In this document: piece by piece, positions 1 through 5,874 of the stretch
Numbering within the stretch: the stretch's first letter is position 1
Layout of the letters: every line of letters starts with the position of its first letter
Source of the DNA: Patescibacteria group bacterium
Lineage (GTDB): Bacteria; Patescibacteriota; Patescibacteriia; Patescibacteriales; GWC2-42-12
Direction: 5' to 3'
Length of the DNA: 6,035 nucleotides
Assembly: GCA_018827685.1 (NCBI GenBank)
Contig: JAHJXD010000055.1
Span: 1-6,035, forward strand
Notes under the pieces: generated by a model
The model's input: only the letters and a program-made list of their open reading frames with translations
Databases searched by the model: none
What the model was told of the DNA's origin: nothing
Made by a program: the position numbers and the translations under genes

Positions 1-16
1 AAGCCCCCGCACCCCC

Positions 17-78
17 AAAGCGGGCGGGCAAAAAAGGAAAGGGTCGGGGGAAGGGAAATTTTTGCCCGCCCGCTTTTT
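17..78 (+). terminator. Inward-facing terminator-like hairpin in the left repeat arm, with G-rich loop
   Basis: A perfect 18-bp stem (17-34 with 59-76, core GCGGGCGGGC) is followed on the plus strand by TTTTT (74-78), the layout of a factor-independent terminator for transcription entering from the left. The 24-nt loop (35-58) is purine-rich with runs of 3, 5 and 3 G, which could pair with the C-runs at 4-8 or 12-16 instead, or form a G-quadruplex. The long loop makes terminator function less certain. On the minus strand, the direction of the operon, no T-run follows the stem. Confidence 0.5.
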
Positions 79-138
79 ACCCCGTAGCATCCCGCCATAG
101 CGGGATTGCTTCTGGGGTTTCGCCCCGCCGTATTTTTT
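79..138 (+). other. Second stem-loop and T-run of the left repeat arm
   Basis: ATCCCGC (89... to 95) pairs with GCGGGAT (100-106) around the loop CATA, extended by AGC/GCT (86-88 with 108-110, T107 bulged) and ACCCC/GGGGT (79-83 with 114-118). An alternative hairpin GGGG-TTTCG-CCCC (114-126) shares the last arm and is followed by T6 at 133-138, so the region could switch between two folds. Confidence 0.6.
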
Positions 139-161
139 CGTATTCGCTTAATGCGAATGCG
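139..161 (+). repeat. Structure-conserved hairpin at the inner edge of the left repeat arm
   Basis: ATTCGC (142-147) and GCGAAT (153-158) form a perfect 6-bp stem around loop TTAAT; CGT/GCG on the outside (139-141 with 159-161) adds a T-G wobble and two more pairs. The hairpin straddles the end of the exact repeat. The right copy has different stem bases but the same pairing. The rest of the 142-221 interval shows nothing else beyond AT-rich spacer and the GCGCCGCC remnant at 159-166. Confidence 0.75.
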
Positions 162-221
162 CCGCCAATTATTTACCCCGCCAACCTGTGAGCGCACAAC
201 GGATTTATTACCTTTATAAAT

Positions 222-1415
222 TTAAACATTTTTATTTTTTATTTTTAACCAATAAGCACCAAGCAGAGTAGCGATCGGCATTGATAAAGCCACGCCGATA
301 CTGCCAACTAATGTTCTGACGATTTCAGTCGCGATAATTTCATTATTAATCACTTGGCTATAAGACAAAAAGGGTTCTTGGTGAATTATAAACAAAAGCA
401 GTAACGGCAAGGAAGCGCCCGCATAAGTCAAAAACAAAGTATTTACCATTGTGCCCAAATGAGTATTGCCAATTTTAAAAGCGGCTTTAAATACTTTATT
501 ATTATCCATGTATGGATTTATTTCCTTAATCTGTTTCACCACTTCAATCTGACTGACAATTACATCATCTAAAACGCCGATGGCGCCAATCAGCATGCCG
601 GCCAATAATAAGCCTTGAAAATTAATTGCGGTTTTGCTTAAACCGATTAAATAAACCGTTTCATCTTGCGACATTCCCGATAATCTGGTTAATTTTGTAA
701 ATAACACCGAGAAGATTAATGTAATGAACAAAGATATTAAAACGCTTAATACTGACAGATGCGATTTTCTACTCCAGCCTTCGGTCAAATAGATCATTAT
801 AGTTAAGATAAAAAAGGCGCCAATCAGGCCGATATACAACGGATTGCTGCCGTCTAATATTTTTGGCAAAATAAATTTAATAATAATAAAGAAACTAATA
901 ACCAGACCTAGCAATGATTTTATTCCTTTCTTTCTGCCAATTAAAATAATTATCGCGCAAAAAATAGCTCCAAGCAAATATAAATATCCTCGCCTGATAA
1001 AATCGGTAATATAGTATTTTTCCTTGCCTTCCATATCGGTAGATTTCTGTACCAGGACTTTATCGCCCACCTTATATATTCCAGCACTGGCTACTTCAAT
1101 ATCGGAAATTCCTTCAAATTTTATTTCTTTATTTTTCCATTTCCCGTCTAGGCCTTTTAATAATAAATTCTGCTGGATTGCCCTAGAGCCATCTTCCCGA
1201 TTAATTTCTTTTTGGTCTAAAATTTTTATTACTTTCGCTTCAAAAGTTTCTTCGGCGCTTGACGGTGGCGTGGCTTGTTCCAGCGGTATAATTTCTTCTA
1301 AAATATTTTCTTCATTATAACTTTCTGTTTCGTTATCTTGAGCATAAGAAAAATTAGGAGTAAAAAAAACCACGCTAAATAAAATTATCAAATACAGAAA
1401 AAATATTTTTTTCAT
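222..1415 (-). CDS. YibE/F family multi-pass membrane protein with signal peptide and extracytoplasmic domain
   Basis: A 397-residue protein in four parts. Residues 1-26 look like a signal peptide (MKK, a hydrophobic core, then SYAQ). A polar segment follows at about 27-58. A predicted extracytoplasmic beta-rich domain spans about 59-138. About seven membrane segments follow, near residues 144-160, 167-184, 191-210, 219-240, 266-287, 325-345 and 363-392. The conserved-looking stretches GAIGVLDDVIVSQIE (278-291) and NTHLGTMVNTLFLTYAGASLP (317-337) are those I associate with the YibE/F family (PF07907). That family is often annotated as an efflux transporter, but its substrate is not established. 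The gene is last in the operon, 21 bp after feoB, with no visible Shine-Dalgarno sequence before its ATG and a TAA stop. Its position after Feo and ZIP genes suggests a link to metal handling, which is inference only. Family call fairly sure, function unknown. Confidence 0.8.
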   Translation of the reverse strand: MKKIFFLYLIILFSVVFFTPNFSYAQDNETESYNEENILEEIIPLEQATPPSSAEETFEAKVIKILDQKEINREDGSRAIQQNLLLKGLDGKWKNKEIKFEGISDIEVASAGIYKVGDKVLVQKSTDMEGKEKYYITDFIRRGYLYLLGAIFCAIIILIGRKKGIKSLLGLVISFFIIIKFILPKILDGSNPLYIGLIGAFFILTIMIYLTEGWSRKSHLSVLSVLISLFITLIFSVLFTKLTRLSGMSQDETVYLIGLSKTAINFQGLLLAGMLIGAIGVLDDVIVSQIEVVKQIKEINPYMDNNKVFKAAFKIGNTHLGTMVNTLFLTYAGASLPLLLLFIIHQEPFLSYSQVINNEIIATEIVRTLVGSIGVALSMPIATLLGAYWLKIKNKNV

Positions 1416-1436
1416 AATGTTTGAGTGATAAATATT

Positions 1437-3368
1437 TTAGATAAAAATAATTTTTAATATTCTATAAGCTAAACCTCCTAATAAAATCGCCAGGGATAAT
1501 TCTACCGCGATAACGCTTATTGTTTTTTTCCAGCCGAATTCATACCAAAAAGCTGCAACAGTTGCCACGCAGGGGAAATAAAGCAAACTTACTAAAGCTA
1601 AAATAATCATCTGCACTGGTGATAATATTTGAGCAAAATTAGCCGTTCCTATCAGGCTGGCGAGCATAACCAAAATTAGCTCTTTCCGTAAAATTCCGAA
1701 AATAAGCAAAACTCCGCAGATTGCCGGTAATCCAAGCCAACCAACTGTTATTGGACTTAACAAACTTCCGATAACATCCAGCCAGCCGGCTAAAGAAATC
1801 GCTTTTATCAAAACCCCTAATAAAATTACTAAAGGGGCGGCGATAAGAATAAAGTCCTTAACTCTAAACCAAGTTTGTAAAAGAATTGCTTTTAAATTTG
1901 GTCTTTTATAATCCGGCATTTCCATAATCAATTCAACGCTTTCGCCAGGCAATACCTTGGAAGTTATTTTGCCTAAAATAAAAATCAATAAAAAAAGAAA
2001 AACATATAAGCCAAAAGCCCAGTTAATTCCAACAAACCTTGCTACTAATCCCATAACGATTATTGTTTTAGCCGAACAAGGAATTAGAGTTGTTAAAAAA
2101 CCAGTAATAAATTTTTCTTTTTCCGTTTCCATTATACGGCACGCCAGACAAGCCGGCACATTGCAGCCAAAACCCATTATCATGGGAATGCAAGCTTTAC
2201 CATGGATTCCCATTTTATGCATGAAATGATCCATCAAAAAAGCGACTCTGGCTAAATAGCCGAAATTTTCTAGCAAGAATAATATCAAATAAAAAGGAAT
2301 GATATAAGGCAGGGCTATGCCGATTAAAGCCAAAGTTGATTCAACGACCGACCATAAAAGCGAACTAAAAACAGAAATGCCGAAAAATTGATCCCATATC
2401 AATTGCCAGCTGGAGGTTAGATTCTCTAAAAACGAAGAAACCCAACCGCCAAAAGAAAAAATTATATAAAAAATAAAACAGAGTGTTGCCAGCATTAACG
2501 GATATCCCCAAATTTTGTGGCAAATTATAGAATCTAATATTTCGTTAAAACTTTTATTCTTTGATTCAGTTATTTTAAAAACTTCCGCTATTATCTGCGA
2601 AACTAAAAAACATCTTTCACCGGCAATAACCAGCGACGAATCATGCCCATGTATCTTTTCCAATTCTCGGCGTAAACAGTCCGCCTCTTTTAATAAATCA
2701 AAATCGCTCTCTTTAATTAGCTTTTCTATTTCATTGTCTTTTTCTAAAAGCTTAATTGCCAGCCATCTCGGCGAATAATTCAATTTTAAATTTATCATTT
2801 TTTTTACCAATCGGCTGATTTTTTCTTCAACTTCATTACCGTATTTTATCGGTTTAGCATCTTTTTCTTTTTTTATTAACTCTATTCCACTATCTAAAAC
2901 TTTAGTCAAGCCTTTGCCCTGGGTGGCAATGGTCGGGACAACTGGAATTCCTAAAATTTTTTCAAGTTTAGCCGTATCAATCACTATTCCTCTTTTTTTC
3001 AGCAAGTTAACCATATTTAAGCTTAAAACTATTGGCTTGCCCATTTCTAAAAGCTGTAAAGTAAAAAGGAGATTTCTTTCCAGACGGGTTGCGTCAACTA
3101 CATTAATTATTAAATCAGGATTTTGTTTGGCGATATATTCTCTGGAAATTATTTCTTCAGCGGAATAAGTCGTCAAAGAATAAATCCCCGGCAAATCTAC
3201 AACATTAATTGTATAGCCACGATAATACAAAGTGCCTTCGGCCTTTTCAATAGTTTTTCCAGGCCAATTGCCGATATGCTGATGCAAGCCGGTTAAATAA
3301 TTGAATGTAACGCTTTTCCCGACATTAGCTTGGCCGGCTAAAGCGATATTTAATTTTTTTTCTGGCAT
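1437..3368 (-). CDS. feoB: FeoB, ferrous iron transport GTPase/permease, with an unusual Asn in the G4 motif
   Basis: A 643-residue inner-membrane Fe(II) uptake protein. The N-terminal G domain has G1 GQANVGKS (12-19), the FeoB signature GNWPGKT with the G2 Thr at 39, G3 DLPG (58-61), and G5 around ATQGKG (148-153). G4 reads NMVN (118-121) where FeoB normally has NxxD; codon 121 is AAC (3008-3006), one base from GAC. A charged helical stretch (about 165-270) matches the position of the FeoB helical GDI-like domain. The membrane part carries the first Gate motif GFGCNVPA (399-406), a Cys in PCSAK (430-434), the spacer VELIMEMPDYKRP (478-490), LRKEL (560-564) and PCVATVAA (599-606). E. coli FeoB is about 770 residues, so this is a compact but full-length member. 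It starts 7 bp after feoA; the ATG gives the usual MPEKKLNIALAG beginning. No Shine-Dalgarno sequence is seen, so translational coupling is likely. No feoC is present. Confidence 0.97.
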   Translation of the reverse strand: MPEKKLNIALAGQANVGKSVTFNYLTGLHQHIGNWPGKTIEKAEGTLYYRGYTINVVDLPGIYSLTTYSAEEIISREYIAKQNPDLIINVVDATRLERNLLFTLQLLEMGKPIVLSLNMVNLLKKRGIVIDTAKLEKILGIPVVPTIATQGKGLTKVLDSGIELIKKEKDAKPIKYGNEVEEKISRLVKKMINLKLNYSPRWLAIKLLEKDNEIEKLIKESDFDLLKEADCLRRELEKIHGHDSSLVIAGERCFLVSQIIAEVFKITESKNKSFNEILDSIICHKIWGYPLMLATLCFIFYIIFSFGGWVSSFLENLTSSWQLIWDQFFGISVFSSLLWSVVESTLALIGIALPYIIPFYLILFLLENFGYLARVAFLMDHFMHKMGIHGKACIPMIMGFGCNVPACLACRIMETEKEKFITGFLTTLIPCSAKTIIVMGLVARFVGINWAFGLYVFLFLLIFILGKITSKVLPGESVELIMEMPDYKRPNLKAILLQTWFRVKDFILIAAPLVILLGVLIKAISLAGWLDVIGSLLSPITVGWLGLPAICGVLLIFGILRKELILVMLASLIGTANFAQILSPVQMIILALVSLLYFPCVATVAAFWYEFGWKKTISVIAVELSLAILLGGLAYRILKIIFI

Positions 3369-3375
3369 ATCAAAT

Positions 3376-3603
3376 TTATTTTATAAATATTTTGCTTGCT
3401 AATCCTCTGCCTAATACTAACTTTGAACCCCTTAGTTCAATTTCTATCGGTCCGGAAATTGTTTTTCTTAAAATCTTTATTTTGGTCCTAGGGGTCAACC
3501 CCAAATCAAACAATCTTTTAGTTGCCTGTAAACCAGCTTCGATAGAAACGATTTCAATTTCTTTGTCTTTCTCCACCTCAATTAAAGATATTGATTCTTT
3601 CAT
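3376..3603 (-). CDS. feoA: FeoA, SH3-like cytosolic partner of FeoB
   Basis: A 75-residue protein of the usual FeoA length. The pattern is that of the SH3-like FeoA fold (PF04023): a polar N-terminus, a short helical segment ATKRLFDLGLTPRTKIKIL (27-45) with the family's RLxxLGxxPG-like turn (here LTPRT), then strands ending in GPIEIELRGSKLVLGRGLAS (51-70), the typical ending of the family. FeoA is thought to bind FeoB and support or regulate Fe(II) uptake. It lies directly upstream of feoB, 7 bp apart, and 14 bp after the mrp stop, which strongly supports the assignment. The ATG at 3603 is the only sensible start; no Shine-Dalgarno sequence precedes it. Confidence 0.93.
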   Translation of the reverse strand: MKESISLIEVEKDKEIEIVSIEAGLQATKRLFDLGLTPRTKIKILRKTISGPIEIELRGSKLVLGRGLASKIFIK

Positions 3604-3617
3604 AAGTATTTTTTATT

Positions 3618-4379
3618 TTATTTCTTAGTTAATATTTTATTGGCGATTAATATAAAACTTTTGGTTATATTAGAGTTATTATCCATAACAAACGGATTCC
3701 CGCTATCTCCGGAAATTACTATCTCTGGATCTATCGGGATAGAACCTAAAAAGGGTATTTTATATTGCTTGGCGATTTTCAATCCGCCTCCTTTTTTAAA
3801 TAAATTTATAGTTTCACCGCAATGCGGACATTTCAAGCCGCTCATATTTTCAATTATACCATGAATTTTAAGTTTTAATTCTTTAGCAAAATTTATCGCT
3901 TTTTTTGAATCCAATAAGGAAACATCTTGAGGGGTAGTAACTATAACTGCGCCTGCTTTGGGTAATAGTTGGGCAATTGAAAGCGGTTCGTCGCCTGTGC
4001 CTGGCGGAGAATCAACTATCAGCCAGTCTAAGTTTCCCCAAGTTACATCTTTAACAAATCTCTCAATAATTTTCATCTTGGCCGGTCCGCGCCAAATAAT
4101 CGGGGCGTCTAATTTTGAAATAAAATAAGCCATTGAAACCAATGATAAATTTTTGGTAACCTCCACCGGTAAAATCTGATTTTCTCCATAAGGAAAAACA
4201 GCCCCATCTTGAACGCCAAGCATCAATGCCAGATTCGGGCCGTGGATATCGGCATCAAGCAAGCCAACTTTTAAGCCTTTTTTCACGAAAGCAATAGCTA
4301 AATTAACAGCAATGGTTGATTTGCCCACGCCACCTTTTCCAGAAAAAACCAGCAAAGTATTTTTTATTTTATTTTCCAT
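3618..4379 (-). CDS. mrp: Mrp/NBP35-type P-loop ATPase, iron-sulfur cluster carrier
   Basis: A 253-residue cytosolic protein of the Mrp/ApbC/Ind1 group. The deviant Walker A GKGGVGKST is at 14-22, the switch-like DADIHGPN at 43-49, RGPAKM at 98-102 and the Walker B-like DSPPGTGDE at 123-131. Near the C-terminus ENMSGLKCPHCG (177-188) holds the CxxC (C184, C187) that in this family binds a bridging Fe-S cluster between two subunits, and GSIPIDPEI (212-220) is also conserved. It lacks the N-terminal DUF59 domain that some Mrp proteins carry, as is common in short anaerobe forms. Such proteins hold and pass on Fe-S clusters using ATP. Placement between the ZIP gene (3 bp upstream) and feoA (14 bp downstream) ties cluster handling to iron supply. 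Start ATG at 4379 fits, with no Shine-Dalgarno sequence. Confidence 0.95.
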   Translation of the reverse strand: MENKIKNTLLVFSGKGGVGKSTIAVNLAIAFVKKGLKVGLLDADIHGPNLALMLGVQDGAVFPYGENQILPVEVTKNLSLVSMAYFISKLDAPIIWRGPAKMKIIERFVKDVTWGNLDWLIVDSPPGTGDEPLSIAQLLPKAGAVIVTTPQDVSLLDSKKAINFAKELKLKIHGIIENMSGLKCPHCGETINLFKKGGGLKIAKQYKIPFLGSIPIDPEIVISGDSGNPFVMDNNSNITKSFILIANKILTKK

Positions 4380-4382
4380 AAA

Positions 4383-5123
4383 TTAATGATCTAAAAATTT
4401 AACTATAAACATTAACAATATTCCTAAAATAAATATTACATATGTTGCGACTGATTTCTTTACATCTTTCTCGCCTCTTATTTCCGGAATAAGATCGGAG
4501 GCGGCAATGTAGACGAACCCGCCAGCGGCAACCGGTAAAATATACGGTAAGAAACCATCCAAAGACGAAAAGAAAAAATAACCGACAACGCCTCCTAGTA
4601 TAACTGTTAAAGCTACTAAATAATTCACTATCAAAGCTAACCTATATTTAAAACCGGCATGTATTAAAACTCCGAAGTCGCCTATTTCCTGCGGAATTTC
4701 ATGCGCCGCTATTGCCAAGGTTGTTGCCAATCCTAAATGTATATTAACCATAAAGGCGCCGGCGATAATCAATCCATCAATAAAATTATGAATACTGTCG
4801 CCCACTAAATTCATATAACCAAACGAATGTATCGGGCAGTCTTCTTTATGGCAATGCCGCCAAAAAAGTAATTTCTCAATCAGGAAAAAACCGGCAAAGG
4901 AAATTAAAAAAATTATAAATAATAAATTTGTATCAATTTTTTCGGCCGCTTCCGGCATCAAATGTAAAAAAGCACCGCCCATCAATGTGCCGGCAGAAAA
5001 GGCTACTAAAAATTTTACAATCTTACCCAGAAACTCTTTTTTAAAAAACATAAACAGGACGGCGACCCAAACAAATAGGGTGATAAGAAAAGTAGAAAAT
5101 ACTATTACTAAGAATGTAGGCAT
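4383..5123 (-). CDS. ZIP-family divalent metal transporter (zinc/iron permease)
   Basis: A 246-residue membrane protein with about eight hydrophobic segments, the usual ZIP count (PF02535). Both metal-site helices are clear: HNFIDG at 112-117 (TM4; H112, N113, D116) and HEIPQEIGDFG at 141-151 (TM5; H141, E142, E146). Family knowledge makes these the residues of the transport site. HEIPQE has Gln145 where many relatives have His; this is a recognised bacterial variant. AFSAGTLMGGAFLHLMPEA (41-59) and the late ASDLIPE (208-214) are also family-like. A short loop between the third and fourth segments carries H90, C91, H92, C96 and H99, a possible metal-sensing cluster replacing the long His-rich loop of other ZIPs. 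Substrate cannot be read from sequence: Zn, Fe or Mn are all possible, and the Feo genes make iron plausible. It starts 6 bp after the DUF134 stop and ends 3 bp before mrp. Confidence 0.93.
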   Translation of the reverse strand: MPTFLVIVFSTFLITLFVWVAVLFMFFKKEFLGKIVKFLVAFSAGTLMGGAFLHLMPEAAEKIDTNLLFIIFLISFAGFFLIEKLLFWRHCHKEDCPIHSFGYMNLVGDSIHNFIDGLIIAGAFMVNIHLGLATTLAIAAHEIPQEIGDFGVLIHAGFKYRLALIVNYLVALTVILGGVVGYFFFSSLDGFLPYILPVAAGGFVYIAASDLIPEIRGEKDVKKSVATYVIFILGILLMFIVKFLDH

Positions 5124-5129
5124 AATTTT

Positions 5130-5411
5130 TTATTTTTTCTTAATTATTTTTATAGCCTTGCCATTAACCAAAGCGTCGGCGATTTTTTTATACGCTGAAT
5201 AAAGTATTCTTTGATAGGTGCTTTGAGAAGTATGCATTTTTTCGGCCGCCTCTTGCTGTTCCATGTCATTAATATGACGCAAACGGTAGGCTTCCATTTC
5301 TTCGGTGGTAAGTTCTACAATTTCAAGCTCTCTCATCGGCACGCCTTGAGGTTTAAAATAGGTTATATTCGGATTAAAACTGATTTTTCTGCAAAGTCTT
5401 GGTCTTGGCAT
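5130..5411 (-). CDS. DUF134/UPF0251 protein, small helix-turn-helix DNA-binding protein
   Basis: A 93-residue protein matching the UPF0251/DUF134 (PF02001) layout. It has the basic N-terminal MPRPRLCRKISFNPNITYFK (1-20) with C7, then PQGVPMRELEIVELTTEEMEA (21-41), then a sigma-region-4-like helix-turn-helix at about 50-72 (QQEAAEKMHTSQSTYQRIL) and a basic tail. The family is thought to bind DNA, but targets are not established. Such genes recur next to Mrp-type ATPases, DUF5320 proteins and NifX/NifB-like proteins in anaerobes. It is the only regulator-like gene here and lies near the operon start, so autoregulation through the dyad at 5772-5800 is a reasonable guess, unproven. The ATG at 5411 gives the family's MPRPR start although no Shine-Dalgarno sequence precedes it. 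A 97-bp gap with a large hairpin separates it from the upstream gene. Confidence 0.9.
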   Translation of the reverse strand: MPRPRLCRKISFNPNITYFKPQGVPMRELEIVELTTEEMEAYRLRHINDMEQQEAAEKMHTSQSTYQRILYSAYKKIADALVNGKAIKIIKKK

Positions 5412-5452
5412 AAGATTGATTATTTTAATATTTTATGATAAATTTCTTATTG

Positions 5453-5506
5453 AAAGAAGGTCGCCCGGCCCCTTTTTACAAAGAGGCCGGTTCCCGCGCC
5501 TTCTTT
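5453..5506 (-). other. Long imperfect hairpin between the DUF5320-type and DUF134 genes
   Basis: AAAGAAGG (5453-5460) pairs with CCTTCTTT (5499-5506); inside it CCGGCC (5465-5470) pairs with GGCCGG (5485-5490) and CTTT (5472-5475) with AAAG (5480-5483), around a 4-nt loop. An asymmetric internal loop lies between the outer and inner stems. It starts inside the stop codon of the upstream gene and is much richer in GC than its surroundings. No clear U-tract follows on the transcribed strand, so it is more likely an mRNA processing or stability element, a weak attenuator, or a degenerate repeat than a full terminator. Confidence 0.55.
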
Positions 5507-5742
5507 TATTTTTGCTGGTCTTTTAGGACTGCTTTTTCTTTTTTGACCGCCGCTAATTCTTCCTCAAGTATTTTTTCCTCGCCTTCCAAAGCAAGCAATT
5601 CATTTTTAGGAGAAACAAATCTCCTGAAACCGAAACCGCTACGGCAACCACGACCTAGTCTCATACCGCCCCCGCAAGGGCCTAGACCTCGGCCAGTTCC
5701 GGCACCTTGTCCCATTGGGCCAGTTCCATTTAATTTTGGCAT
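5506..5742 (-). CDS. Small Gly-rich DUF5320-type protein with C-terminal coiled coil
   Basis: A 78-residue protein in two parts. Residues 1-41 are Gly/Arg-rich (NGTGPMGQGAGTGRGLGPCG, then GRGCRSGFGFRR) with two Cys, C23 and C33. Residues about 46-76 are a charged Glu/Lys/Leu/Ala helix that should form a coiled coil. The MPxxNGTGPxGxGxxTGRGxGxC opening is the one I know from DUF5320 proteins, which commonly sit beside Mrp ATPases, DUF134 regulators and dinitrogenase iron-molybdenum cofactor (NifX-like) proteins; no NifX-like gene is present here. Function is unknown. It is the first gene of the operon and the only one with a strong Shine-Dalgarno sequence, 8 nt before the ATG at 5742. The Gly/Arg half is noticeably GC-richer than the neighbouring genes. 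The stop codon TAA is the first arm of the following hairpin. Confidence 0.8.
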   Translation of the reverse strand: MPKLNGTGPMGQGAGTGRGLGPCGGGMRLGRGCRSGFGFRRFVSPKNELLALEGEEKILEEELAAVKKEKAVLKDQQK

Positions 5743-5750
5743 ATTTTTTT

Positions 5751-5757
5751 CACCTCC
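5751..5757 (-). promoter_or_regulatory. Strong Shine-Dalgarno site of the first operon gene
   Basis: On the minus strand the sequence AAGGGAGGTGA ends 8 nt before the ATG at 5742, a near-perfect match to the 16S rRNA anti-Shine-Dalgarno. It fixes the start of the DUF5320-type gene. None of the other six genes has anything comparable before its start. Confidence 0.9.
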
Positions 5758-5771
5758 CTTCTTAATTTTAT

Positions 5772-5800
5772 TAGATAACTCGACCTTTGTCCGCTATCTA
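5772..5800 (-). promoter_or_regulatory. Interrupted dyad at the predicted transcription start, candidate operator or 5' hairpin
   Basis: On the minus strand TAGATA (5800-5795) is mirrored by TATCTA (5777-5772), with an inner GAC/GTC pair (5791-5789 and 5784-5782). The arms are offset by one base (3 and 4 nt between outer and inner pairs). The dyad begins 5 bp downstream of the -10 box, so a bound repressor would block initiation. The same bases could fold as a weak hairpin at the mRNA 5' end. The sequence does not match a Fur or DtxR box that I can recognise. Confidence 0.45.
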
Positions 5801-5805
5801 TTATG

Positions 5806-5834
5806 AATATACACCCATAACATTTTATTGTCAA
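5806..5834 (-). promoter_or_regulatory. Sigma-70-type promoter of the metal operon
   Basis: On the minus strand a perfect -35 box TTGACA (5834-5829) is followed after exactly 17 bp by TATATT (5811-5806), one base from the -10 consensus TATAAT. The 35 bases upstream are strongly A/T-rich and could act as an UP element. Transcription would start near 5799, leaving a leader of roughly 57 nt before the ATG at 5742. It lies just inside the right-hand repeat and faces the operon, so it is the obvious promoter for all seven genes. Start position not measured. Confidence 0.8.
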
Positions 5835-5874
5835 TATTTTAATTCTAAATAAAGCAATACAGAAATTTAGGCGA

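Larger units (their letters stand above)
1..141 (+). repeat. Left arm of a perfect 141-bp terminal inverted repeat
   Basis: Every base from 1 to 141 is the complement of its mirror position (i with 6036-i) at the right end, with no mismatch. It is very GC-rich against AT-rich coding DNA. No open reading frame or transposase is seen in it. It is built of nested palindromes: an 18-bp stem (17-34 with 59-76) and a second, imperfect stem (79-118). Looser similarity to the right arm continues to about 166, so the true repeat unit extends both inward and probably outward beyond the window. Confidence 0.97.

Noticed and set aside
187..198. TGTG-AGCG-CACA, resembling part of a lac-type operator, downstream of the last gene
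   Set aside because: Only four pairs, at the 3' end of the operon with no promoter next to it; likely chance.
1024..5438. Several plus-strand open frames of 71-98 codons inside the genes
   Set aside because: All lie antisense to well-recognised conserved genes and show no family pattern.
222..5742. UGA recoding as in Gracilibacteria/Absconditabacteria
   Set aside because: All seven genes read through to full family length with the standard code, without in-frame TGA, and all end in TAA.
5743..5799. Riboswitch in the leader of the operon
   Set aside because: The predicted leader is only about 57 nt with one weak dyad; too short and unlike known metal-sensing riboswitches.
5435..5806. Plus-strand open frame of 123 codons opposite the DUF5320-type gene
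   Set aside because: Low-complexity Pro/Ser translation that is the antisense of a Gly/Arg-rich gene, crosses the promoter-proximal leader and the hairpin, and has no Shine-Dalgarno site.
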